This document shows positions 1-6,522 of a stretch of 10,800 nt of DNA, piece by piece. Location of the stretch: the NCBI GenBank assembly GCA_017459485.1, contig JAFUCW010000023.1, positions 1 through 10,800 of the forward strand. The letters run 5' to 3'. Under the pieces are notes generated by a model that searched no databases, had not been told where the DNA came from, and was given only the letters and a program-made list of their open reading frames with translations. Position numbers and translations under genes: made by a program. The DNA comes from Eggerthellaceae bacterium. GTDB taxonomy: Bacteria; Actinomycetota; Coriobacteriia; Coriobacteriales; Eggerthellaceae. Positions within the stretch are counted from its first letter, which is position 1, and each line of letters starts with the position of its first letter.

Positions 1-1730
1 CTCGAAGGAAGCCCAAGGTTTTTGTCCACGTCGGAATAGTCGGAGAGGTGCGCACGGTAGCAATCCATTACGTCGTCAAACAGCACGGCAGCTTGTTGGG
101 GGCCGGCCTCGCAGTCGTTGAGGCTGCGTTGCAGGTAAACGTGCTTGCGCGCAGACGAAATGGCGCGGAAAAGCCAGCTTCTCTGAACGGCAAGGGGGGA
201 CTGGTCCGAATGGACGCCCCATTTGCACAGCAGGGTGGTAAGCGCGTTTTCTTGTAGGCGCACAGGATAGGAATCCACGTTCAGGTCGCTTATCACCAGG
301 GAATCGACGCTGGCGGGTGCCAGTTCTGCCGCATTGGCAAGCGTGGTGAACAGCACGGTGGGTGCGCCTGGCTTCCCGGAAAGGGCGGCGTTGATCGGCA
401 CCCCCTGGTTGGCAACCGATTCGAGCGTCAGTTTCGCCGGCGCCCCCAGAGCGCCCGCCGCAGCCAGCGCTTCGCGTGCAATGCCCAAAGCGTGCAATTG
501 TTCGGAGCGGTACAGGGGGCGCGCCGCGAAGGCCGTGTCGGCGAAGCCCTCGAAGGCATCGAGCGCTTCCGCGTACTTCGCGTCGGAGAAAAGCAGAAGC
601 GTGCTCTTGAGCTGATCGGATGCGTTTCCGGCAAGGTTGGAGAGCAAGGAGGGAGGCGCGATAAGGCGATCACCCCTATGCATCTGGTCAAGGCGGAATG
701 CTTCGGCGAACCGTATTCCCGCAAACGGATTGAAAGAGTAGTCCGCCGCTTCGAGTTTGTCTAGCGAGGCGTGTTCGTCTACAAGGTCGAGCGAGGCGAC
801 AACCGCACGCCCTGCGTCGGTGTCGCAGAAGCGCTTCGACGCGCCGATCTGCGCGTTTGCTTCTTGCTTGCTGATGATCGGTGCACAGAACTCAAATAGG
901 GCTACAGGGTCCTTTGCGGCAACGACAATGGTTGCTTCGCTTTCAGCTTGCGAAAGGGCGCTTTCAACGCATGCGCCGACAAGCCGGTTTTGCGCCGTGG
1001 GACCTGCGGCAAGGGCGCATACGACCGAACCGCTTGCTTCAACGGCAGCGTCGTTTTCCGTGCGCTGGAAGAGGCGTTCGACCAGGTGGGAGAGTTCATC
1101 TGTGCGTTCGGAGGAAGAAGGAGTGCCCAGCTCGACGGTAAGGAACGTGGCGCCAGCGGATGCGGCGAAGAAGCGCTCTGCGTTGCAAAGGAGCTCGGGG
1201 GAGGCGTCGAAGACGATGGGAGCGTAGATGTCCCCCCTAGGTTGCAGGGAAAGAGCTTCGAGCATCTGGCAGTATTCGCATGCACCAATTTGATCGAGAT
1301 GGCTGGCAAAAGCGTCCATAAGCGCGACGAAGGCGTGCTCGTTGCCCGCAAGCGTGGCTTGGTTCGAACGGTAAATGAGCGCCTGGCGAGTCGCACGCGC
1401 GAGAAGGTTCACCGTTCCAGGCGTTGGTGGGAGTACGTCTTGCGCGTGGACGAGCTTGGCGGCTAAGGCAATACGGAGTGCGTGGCTGCAAGGCGTCCGA
1501 CCGTCCCCGAACAGTTCCCACAGAGAGGTTACCCAGTGGGGCAGAGTTTCGACTTCGACGCCGAACCCTTCTCCTGCAGCTGCCAAAGCACGGCGCACGC
1601 CAAGTACCGCAGATGGCGTTTGCGCCAAGATGACGGGACGGCGCCCCTGTTTCTTGGCTTGGGCGCAAAGGGCAAAAGCCTCCTTGAAGGCGTCATCGAG
1701 CGTTGGGCATGTCTGAATCTGTTCGTTCAT
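1..1730 (-). CDS. AddB-like helicase-nuclease subunit, N-terminal part (runs off window)
   Basis: An uninterrupted minus-strand reading frame starts at ATG 1730 and is still open at base 1 (576 codons plus two bases). It has no stop in the window, so it is easily missed. The N-terminus begins MNEQIQTCPTLDDAF and the first 60 residues look like a degenerate Rossmann/P-loop start (PVILAQTPSAVLGVRRAL) with no Walker GKT. Around residues 465-495 a hydrophobic strand leads into VISDLNVDSYPVRLQENAL, which resembles the conserved segment ending in a Pro that AddB and RecC-type inactivated helicase subunits carry before their distal part. Low conservation, an inactive P-loop and large size all fit AddB, the partner of AddA in double-strand-break end resection. 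The diagnostic C-terminal Fe-S PD-(D/E)XK nuclease would lie beyond the left edge, as would addA, so the name is an inference. Codon use matches the neighbours. No Shine-Dalgarno precedes the ATG (see the leaderless promoter). Confidence 0.6.
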   Translation of the reverse strand, partial: MNEQIQTCPTLDDAFKEAFALCAQAKKQGRRPVILAQTPSAVLGVRRALAAAGEGFGVEVETLPHWVTSLWELFGDGRTPCSHALRIALAAKLVHAQDVLPPTPGTVNLLARATRQALIYRSNQATLAGNEHAFVALMDAFASHLDQIGACEYCQMLEALSLQPRGDIYAPIVFDASPELLCNAERFFAASAGATFLTVELGTPSSSERTDELSHLVERLFQRTENDAAVEASGSVVCALAAGPTAQNRLVGACVESALSQAESEATIVVAAKDPVALFEFCAPIISKQEANAQIGASKRFCDTDAGRAVVASLDLVDEHASLDKLEAADYSFNPFAGIRFAEAFRLDQMHRGDRLIAPPSLLSNLAGNASDQLKSTLLLFSDAKYAEALDAFEGFADTAFAARPLYRSEQLHALGIAREALAAAGALGAPAKLTLESVANQGVPINAALSGKPGAPTVLFTTLANAAELAPASVDSLVISDLNVDSYPVRLQENALTTLLCKWGVHSDQSPLAVQRSWLFRAISSARKHVYLQRSLNDCEAGPQQAAVLFDDVMDCYRAHLSDYSDVDKNLGLPS

Positions 1731-1743
1731 GGACGCTATTGTA
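1731..1743 (-). promoter_or_regulatory. Putative -10 box of a leaderless promoter for the AddB-like gene
   Basis: Read on the minus strand, TACAAT (1743-1738) is followed by seven bases and then the ATG at 1730, with no ribosome-binding site between them. A start of transcription about 7 nt after the -10 would fall on the A of the ATG, giving a leaderless mRNA, which is common in Actinomycetota. No good -35 box is seen 16-18 nt upstream. The -10 identity is a visual match (5 of 6 to TATAAT). Confidence 0.45.
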
Positions 1744-1764
1744 ACGCTAAAAAGGTGCCTTACA

Positions 1765-1782
1765 TGTCCCAAATATGGGACA
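1765..1782. promoter_or_regulatory. Perfect inverted repeat, operator-like, in the divergent control region
   Basis: TGTCCCA-AATA-TGGGACA is a perfect 7-bp-arm inverted repeat with a 4-bp spacer. It lies between the divergent AddB-like gene and the unrecognised plus-strand gene, 22 bp upstream of the TACAAT box. This size and symmetry suit a dimeric DNA-binding protein. A near-copy of one half with its flank (ACATGTCTCAAA, 11 of 12 identical to 1762-1773) sits at 1846-1857 over the start codon of the downstream gene. No known regulator is assigned; it does not match the actinobacterial LexA box. Confidence 0.5.
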
Positions 1783-1846
1783 AGTAGAACATTCTTGTTT
1801 GGTAGGATGCAAGTGGAAAACAGCAACGCAGAGAAAGGTGCAAAAC

Positions 1847-2560
1847 ATGTCTCAAACGAACTCTTGCCTCATCATAGACTTCGGAAACGCGGCAGCACTC
1901 TACGACCTTCGCACTTCCTTGGCAGAATCGTTCGTGTCCGGGCGCGCAGAACAGGCCTTTGAAGACGTTGCGAACCCTGCCAATCCCGTGCGCATCCTCT
2001 CTCACGTCGCTCGGCTACGTTCCCACATGAACATCCTGCTCTGCGAGAGCCTGACCACGTTCGCCCACGTCCGGCGCCTTATGAAGAACAACGGCCAGCG
2101 CCGTTTCTTCGGAACGCGCATAGACGCGGTGGCATTCGGTGCCAACGCGGCGTTTGCTCAGCCTTGGGGCCTGATGGAACTCGAACGGAGCCTAGGGGAT
2201 GCAGACGGGGTGTGCTACACGGCGTTGGGCGGGGCGTATCGGCCGCGCGTTACCTATTTGTATTGGGGAGACATCTGCCGCTCTTCGGTCATGGAGATAC
2301 TCGACGTGTATCGCGCGAACTCGGGCCGTACGATTCGCCCCTTCGCCCCTGCCTATCGCTACATGCTCGATCTGGCTTTCGGACGCAATCTGCCTGCAAC
2401 GCCCGAAGCTCCGGCGAACAGCTTCCTTTTGCGCCTCGAGCGCTACTTCACGCCTATGCAGCGCTCCACCTACCGCATGGTTCTTGCGAACCAGCAGCGC
2501 ATCCCTCAAGGCATCGTGACCGAGCGGCGCCTGCGCAAACTGTCGCGCGTGGCGTGCTAG
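1847..2560 (+). CDS. Protein of unknown function, 237 aa
   Basis: I do not recognise this protein. The ATG at 1847 is preferred because GAGAAAGGTG sits just upstream as a ribosome-binding site. The upstream in-frame ATG at 1775 lies inside the inverted repeat and has no such site. The product is soluble, with no signal peptide and no convincing membrane segment. It opens with a short hydrophobic strand (SCLIIDFGNAAALYD), has an Arg-rich middle (residues 57-91), aromatic-rich stretches (FAQPWGLMELERSL; VTYLYWGDICRSS) and ends in a basic tail (ERRLRKLSRVAC). Five cysteines or so are scattered with no metal-binding spacing. It is divergent from the AddB-like gene across 116 bp and convergent with the LuxR gene, 58 bp away. 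Basic character and operator proximity would allow a nucleic-acid-binding or regulatory role, but that is speculation. Frame integrity, ribosome-binding site and codon use support it as a real gene. Confidence 0.8.
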   Translation: MSQTNSCLIIDFGNAAALYDLRTSLAESFVSGRAEQAFEDVANPANPVRILSHVARLRSHMNILLCESLTTFAHVRRLMKNNGQRRFFGTRIDAVAFGANAAFAQPWGLMELERSLGDADGVCYTALGGAYRPRVTYLYWGDICRSSVMEILDVYRANSGRTIRPFAPAYRYMLDLAFGRNLPATPEAPANSFLLRLERYFTPMQRSTYRMVLANQQRIPQGIVTERRLRKLSRVAC

Positions 2561-2618
2561 GCGGCCCCGATGGCGGTGTAGGGCGGCTGCGAGGGGGAGT
2601 GCTTCAGGTCGAACGGCG

Positions 2619-4178
2619 TTACGACTCTTCGAGCTCCTGTTCGAAAAGGGCGATTATTTCGGCACGGCTGTGGGTGTCGCATTTGCGATAGATGCTGCGC
2701 AAGTGCGTCTTGACGGTGGACTCGCTTATGAACAGAGTGTTTTGGATGTGCTTCTGGCCATGGCCGGTGACCCAAAGTGCGAACACGTCGGCTTCGCGGG
2801 CGGATATCCCATGCCGTTCCACGAAATCGGCGATGGCCTGTTCCTGCGTGGGCGCCTGCCTTTCGTGCTGCATGGAGGCCGAAGCTTCTTCGATGTTTTC
2901 TCCGTGGGTATCCGCATTGGGTGTCCCTAGGGCGCTTTCCTGCCAGGATGAGGGGCCTCCGTCCGACAGGGAGGCGTCTGCCAGACGTCGGCTTTGTGGT
3001 GCAGGCGTCCCCGATGGATCCAAGGCGGCGTGGGCGACGTCCCCGTCGCCGCCGCCTTCGCCTGTGTGCTCGTCTTCGAGGTCCAGCACGAAGAGGCCGT
3101 CGCCGAAAGCAAAGCCGACTCCGACTAGGATTGCGAGCATGACTAGCGCGAAAAGCAGGGGAGTGTCTCCAGTAGCTGCCGCGACGTTGTGCCCAAGCAC
3201 GTTTCCCAGGCATTCGGCAAGCCAGCCAATGGCGAAAACGGCGTATGCCTGGACAGGGGTCTTCTTCGCGGCGAGTTCGAGCACGGTCCAAAGGAGCACG
3301 TCGGCGGTTATGTAGACGAAAAACACCAGGGCCAGGTTCGCGTCCCCGTAATACCCAAGCACGAACGCAAGTGCGGCGACGCCCACCAGCAGCAGTTTGA
3401 ACAGGATGGACGCGTCAATGCGTTTGGGAGCAACGAAGGCGGTCGCGACGAATATGGCGGCAATGGCGGTCGGGATGGCCAGGTAGAGGGGGGCAAGCTG
3501 CGCAGTCAGGCCGAATCGGGGTGCCAGGATGCCGATAGCGCCTATAACGAAAAAGGAAATGACCACTCCAAGAAGCGTTTTCCAGGAAACCGCCTCTCGG
3601 GCCATCTGGATGAGCGCATGCTGCGTGTCGGCGGGGCGCTCGATCGTGCGCGGTTTCGGGAGGCAGGAGAAAGAGACAAGGGGCAGTGCGGCCATTACCA
3701 GGCTTGACGCTTCGATTGGCAATGCGAGGACGACGAAGCAGCCGGCGGCAGCTACGAGTAGCGCCGCTCCCGCCAGGGCAACGATGGTGCGGGAGTTGAG
3801 CTGCGCATACGCCTCAAACCACGTCAGTATGAGCAGAATTGCGAAGAACCCAGAGACGACCAGCCCGGCATTGTGCACGCCGGGATTGGCCGAAAGCGCA
3901 GGATGGGTGCACAAAAGGGTGCCGATGGCCATGCCGGTTGCGTAGACGGATGCGGCTGGCGTGCGCCCGTTGAACGTGGGGACGACCTTGCGCAGTAGCA
4001 GGACGCCTACGCATGCGAAAACGCCCGAAAGCATTGATGTGGTCACGATGTTCGGCGTGCTTGCGCTGGAAAACGAAGACGAGAAAAGGAGTACCGTTGC
4101 CCATGTGCTCGTGAGCGCATAGCCGACGACGTAGGCGAATAGCTTCAGAGATTGATTCGCGGAATCCAAAAAGGTCAT
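2619..4178 (-). CDS. Membrane-anchored LuxR-family transcriptional regulator (12-TM sensor + HTH)
   Basis: This is a 519-aa one-component regulator. Residues 11-365 hold about twelve hydrophobic segments, for example LFAYVVGYALTSTWATVLLF (13-32), SGVFACVGVLLL (51-62), FFAILLILTWF (111-121), LLGVVISFFVIGAIGILA (202-219) and LLFALVMLAILVGVGFAF (341-358), resembling an MFS-like sensor domain. A hydrophilic Gly/Asp/Ser-rich linker follows (368-448). Residues 453-515 form a LuxR/GerE helix-turn-helix, with the family landmarks LSAREADVF-like (HGISAREADVFALW), the recognition helix ISESTVKTHLRSIYRKCD and the closing SRAEIIALF. The start at 4178 follows GGGAGGG 11 nt upstream. The architecture is greatly expanded in Eggerthellaceae, where such genes often sit beside reductase genes. 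Here it is divergent from a Tat-exported FAD reductase, which I infer to be its target. The ligand is unknown. Confidence 0.92.
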   Translation of the reverse strand: MTFLDSANQSLKLFAYVVGYALTSTWATVLLFSSSFSSASTPNIVTTSMLSGVFACVGVLLLRKVVPTFNGRTPAASVYATGMAIGTLLCTHPALSANPGVHNAGLVVSGFFAILLILTWFEAYAQLNSRTIVALAGAALLVAAAGCFVVLALPIEASSLVMAALPLVSFSCLPKPRTIERPADTQHALIQMAREAVSWKTLLGVVISFFVIGAIGILAPRFGLTAQLAPLYLAIPTAIAAIFVATAFVAPKRIDASILFKLLLVGVAALAFVLGYYGDANLALVFFVYITADVLLWTVLELAAKKTPVQAYAVFAIGWLAECLGNVLGHNVAAATGDTPLLFALVMLAILVGVGFAFGDGLFVLDLEDEHTGEGGGDGDVAHAALDPSGTPAPQSRRLADASLSDGGPSSWQESALGTPNADTHGENIEEASASMQHERQAPTQEQAIADFVERHGISAREADVFALWVTGHGQKHIQNTLFISESTVKTHLRSIYRKCDTHSRAEIIALFEQELEES

Positions 4179-4208
4179 ATGCCGGACGACCCTCCCTTGG
4201 TCGGCCCT

Positions 4209-4214
4209 ATTATG
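4209..4214 (-). promoter_or_regulatory. Candidate -10 box for the LuxR gene
   Basis: On the minus strand CATAAT (4214-4209) matches TATAAT at five of six positions and would give a leader of about 24 nt containing the GGGAGGG ribosome-binding site. The hexamer 17 nt upstream (GAAAGC) is not a recognisable -35, so the promoter could depend on an activator. Assignment is by eye only. Confidence 0.35.
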
Positions 4215-4380
4215 CCACAGGCATCTATCGTGCTTTCGTATATAGGTAAAAAAGTTTCAAATGGTGAATGGAAACTATACGCTTCTGAACAGGAGAAACG
4301 TCAATACGGTCGATGCATCAAACAACAAATCATCCCTTTTGGACGATACGGCGAAGGGTCGGTTCAACCCTGGCGGATGG

Positions 4381-4408
4381 TTACGATGCACCCGAAGCGC
4401 GCTAGATT
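4381..4408 (+). promoter_or_regulatory. Candidate promoter for the FAD reductase gene
   Basis: TTACGA (4381-4386), a 16-bp spacer and TAGATT (4403-4408) form a weak promoter-like pair, giving a leader of roughly 45 nt. The -10 is flanked by two copies of TGCACC (4387-4392 and 4409-4414) exactly 22 bp apart, two helical turns, which could be a regulator site. The rest of the shared 284-bp region (4179-4462) shows no gene; short frames there only overlap the two real genes in other phases. Confidence 0.3.
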
Positions 4409-4462
4409 TGCACCATCGCATGCGGTCCGGAGGGGACTGCAGTGGGAAAGAAAGGAATCCTT

Positions 4463-6345
4463 ATGGCAATCGAATCCTTCGAGTCAAAGAAATTGTCGCG
4501 CCGCAGTTTCATCTCCGGCGCCGCTGTGGCGACCGCCGCTGCCGCCGTGACAGGCCTGGTGGGCTGCGCTCAGCCCCAGGCAGCTGCGTCGTCTGCGAGC
4601 GCATCGGGAGCAGAGAGCGCTTCGGCGTCCGCATCCGAAGCGTCCTCGTCCGCCGAAAGCAGAGCGTCTGCTTCTGCTGCTTCTTCCACCAAAGCGACTT
4701 CTGCAGCGACCACTGTCGGCTACGACGGCACCGGCGCGATGCCGTGGCTGGGTGAAGCTCCCACGATTGCCGATAGCGACGTGGAAGAGGAAATCGATGC
4801 CGACGTGCTCGTCATCGGGCTGGGCGCAGCAGGCGTTCCTGCGTTGCGCGCCGCGGTCGAGGCTGGCGCCAAGACCGTTGCCTTCGAGGCATCGACCCAT
4901 TTCAACAGCGTGGCATCCGACATGGCGATCCTTGGCGGCGAGACCCAGGCGAAATGGGGTCGTGGAGAGGGCTTCATCGACCGCAACCTGATAATCAGCG
5001 AGCATATGAAGGAATGCAGCCATCATGGCAGCTACGAGATCATCAACCGCTGGGCGGATGTGTCCGGCGAGGCGCTCGACTGGTTCGTGGCGGCAAGCCC
5101 CAGTCTTTACTTCGTCAAGGACGACGCCTACGAGGAGATTCCCGAAGAGGGCCAGAAGAACTACATGTTCCCGTACTGCTATCCTGTGCCCGAAACGTAC
5201 AAGTGGGAAGAAGAGGACATGCCCTGCTATCCCACGTCAGTAGGCTTTTCAAGCCTGGGACCCATCATGTCCGACAACTTGCAGATTGCAGTAGATGGGG
5301 GCGCCGACGTACGCTACAGCACGCGCGGCATTTGCCTAATCACCGACAGCAAGGGTGCGATTGCAGGCGCCTACGGCAAGGCGGCGGACTCCGACAAGTA
5401 CATAAAAGTGAACTGCCCTGCAGTCATTCTGGCAACAGGGGACTACCTGGCCAACGAAGAAATGATGAAGTTCTACGCTCCCCAGTGCATAGAAAACGAG
5501 ATTCCTATCCTTTCCCTGGATTTCGACGCAGAAGGCAACAACACCAACGTGGGCGACGGCCACAAGATGGGCGCGTGGATCGGCGGGGCCATAGAGCAAT
5601 GGCATGCCCCCATCATCCATCACATGGGAGGCGGTGCAGGCCCTGACGGGCGCGGTGTTATCGGCAACAACGGCTATCTGTGGCTGAACCTGCGCGGTAA
5701 GCGCTTCATGAACGAAGATCTTCCTGGTCAGCAGCTTGAAAACCAGGTGGAGCTGCAGCCGCAGCGCAAAGCATACCAGTTCTTCGACTCCAGCTGGCCC
5801 GAGCAGCTTGCATACTTCCCGATGGCGCATGGTGTGGCGTGCATCTACCGCGAAGAGGCCCTGCCAGACTATACGGCTTCCGGTTTGCGCATCAATGTTC
5901 GCACGAAAGAGGATATCGAGGCAGCCATCGACGAAGGGCGTTGCCTGACATCGGACACCATCGAAGGGCTGCTCGCTCAGATCGAAGGCATGGACGTCGA
6001 GACCGCAAGGCTTCGATAGAACGTTACAACGAGCTTGCGAAGGCAGGTGCTGACACCGATTTCGGTAAGGCGAGCCAGCGTCTTTTCGCTTTGGAAAACG
6101 GCCCGTTCTACGCCGCCGAATGCGGCTGCGCACTGACCTTGGGCAACTTGGGCGGCTTTGAGTCCGACGCCGATTGCCACGTGTACAACACGGACCGCGA
6201 GCAGATTGTCGGCCTGTACGTGTGCGGAGCCCCGCAAGGTGGCAGGTTTAACGTGCAGTACCCGATTAGCCTTAAGGGCCTCTCCTGCGGCATGTGTATG
6301 GTGTTCGGCAAGATCGCCGGCGAAAACGCCGCAAAGCTGGCCTAG
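4463..6345 (+). pseudogene. Tat-exported FAD-dependent reductase lipoprotein (fumarate reductase-like family), frameshifted
   Basis: The family is the FAD_binding_2 flavoprotein reductases, which in Eggerthellaceae pass electrons to extracellular organic acceptors. ATG 4463 is chosen over GTG 4442 because AAAGGA lies 6 nt upstream. The N-terminus has a twin-arginine signal (LSRRSFISG, Arg 13-14) ending in a lipobox LVGC (Cys 35), so the product should be a Tat-translocated lipoprotein outside the membrane. A Ser/Ala-rich tether spans 36-85. The FAD-binding GLGAAG motif is at 119-124, with Glu 142 after the second strand. A GKRFMNE segment (412-418) marks the substrate domain. The frame hits TAG at 6017-6019 after 518 residues. 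The missing C-terminus (KASIERYNELAKAG ... YVCGAPQGG ... FGKIAGENAAKLA) continues in the other frame to 6345, so the intact length would be 627 aa. No heme-binding CXXCH and no FMN-binding domain are present, and no cytochrome partner gene is adjacent. The substrate is unknown. Confidence 0.88.
6001..6019 (+). other. Single-base frameshift and premature stop in the FAD reductase
   Basis: The frame reads GAG ACC GCA AGG CTT CGA TAG. Re-reading one base (GCA, then AAG GCT TCG ATA GAA CGT TAC) restores K-A-S-I-E-R-Y-N-E-L, the usual family sequence at this point. One base, probably an A from a run of three (GCAAAGG to GCAAGG), appears to be missing near 6007. There is no classic slippery heptamer, so programmed -1 frameshifting is unlikely. 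Either a real mutation or a sequencing error fits. Confidence 0.85.
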
Positions 6346-6365
6346 TCCGCTTCGACGCCAACCTG

Positions 6366-6389
6366 GTGCAGCATCCCTCCCTGCTGCAC
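6366..6389 (+). other. Hairpin downstream of the FAD reductase gene
   Basis: GTGCAGCA (6366-6373) pairs perfectly with TGCTGCAC (6382-6389) across an 8-nt pyrimidine loop (TCCCTCCC). It begins 20 nt after the stop codon at 6343-6345. No U-tract follows. It may contribute to 3' end formation or mRNA protection together with the larger hairpin that follows. Confidence 0.4.
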
Positions 6390-6399
6390 TCCATGGGAT

Positions 6400-6430
6400 A
6401 CAAGGGCATCTCGGTTCGAGGTGCCCTTGT
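6400..6430. terminator. Strong 14-bp hairpin, probable terminator after the FAD reductase gene
   Basis: ACAAGGGCATCTCG (6400-6413) pairs with CGAGGTGCCCTTGT (6417-6430) around a GTT loop; all 14 pairs form, with one G-U wobble. It sits between the reductase stop (6345) and the tyrS -10 box (6461). No U-tract follows on either strand, so it is not a textbook intrinsic terminator, though U-poor terminators are reported in Actinomycetota. It could instead insulate tyrS. Confidence 0.5.
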
Positions 6431-6457
6431 CGATTGCGCGTCCATGCGCATGCCCTA

Positions 6458-6466
6458 TGCTAGAAT
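6458..6466 (+). promoter_or_regulatory. Extended -10 promoter of tyrS
   Basis: TGC-TAGAAT is an extended -10 motif (TGn followed by a five-of-six match to TATAAT), about 57 nt upstream of the tyrS start. No good -35 is seen at the right spacing, which is typical of extended -10 promoters. The leader carries no T-box elements (no GGTGGNACCGCG-like antiterminator). Confidence 0.5.
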
Positions 6467-6522
6467 GTCCGCTTGAACTTGCGTGCTGCCGCGCATGCAC
6501 ACCACTTGGGAAAAGGAAGAAG

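Noticed and set aside
2557..3291. Second minus-strand frame within the LuxR gene
   Set aside because: It is an Arg-rich alternative frame of the same strand, inside the clearly coding LuxR frame.
4357..4375. GGTTCAACCC, resembling a tRNA T-arm
   Set aside because: No matching acceptor stem, D-arm or anticodon arm can be built around it; it is only a short 5-bp hairpin.
4152..4550. Plus-strand frame of 132 codons across the LuxR-reductase intergenic region
   Set aside because: It overlaps both neighbouring genes in other phases, has no ribosome-binding site and no recognisable content.
6001..6019. Programmed -1 ribosomal frameshifting in the reductase
   Set aside because: There is no X-XXY-YYZ slippery heptamer, and only the re-read or lost single base explains the shift; mutation or sequence error is simpler.
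6346..6522. Possible T-box riboswitch upstream of tyrS
   Set aside because: No T-box sequence or antiterminator motif is present; the region is explained by two hairpins and an extended -10 promoter.
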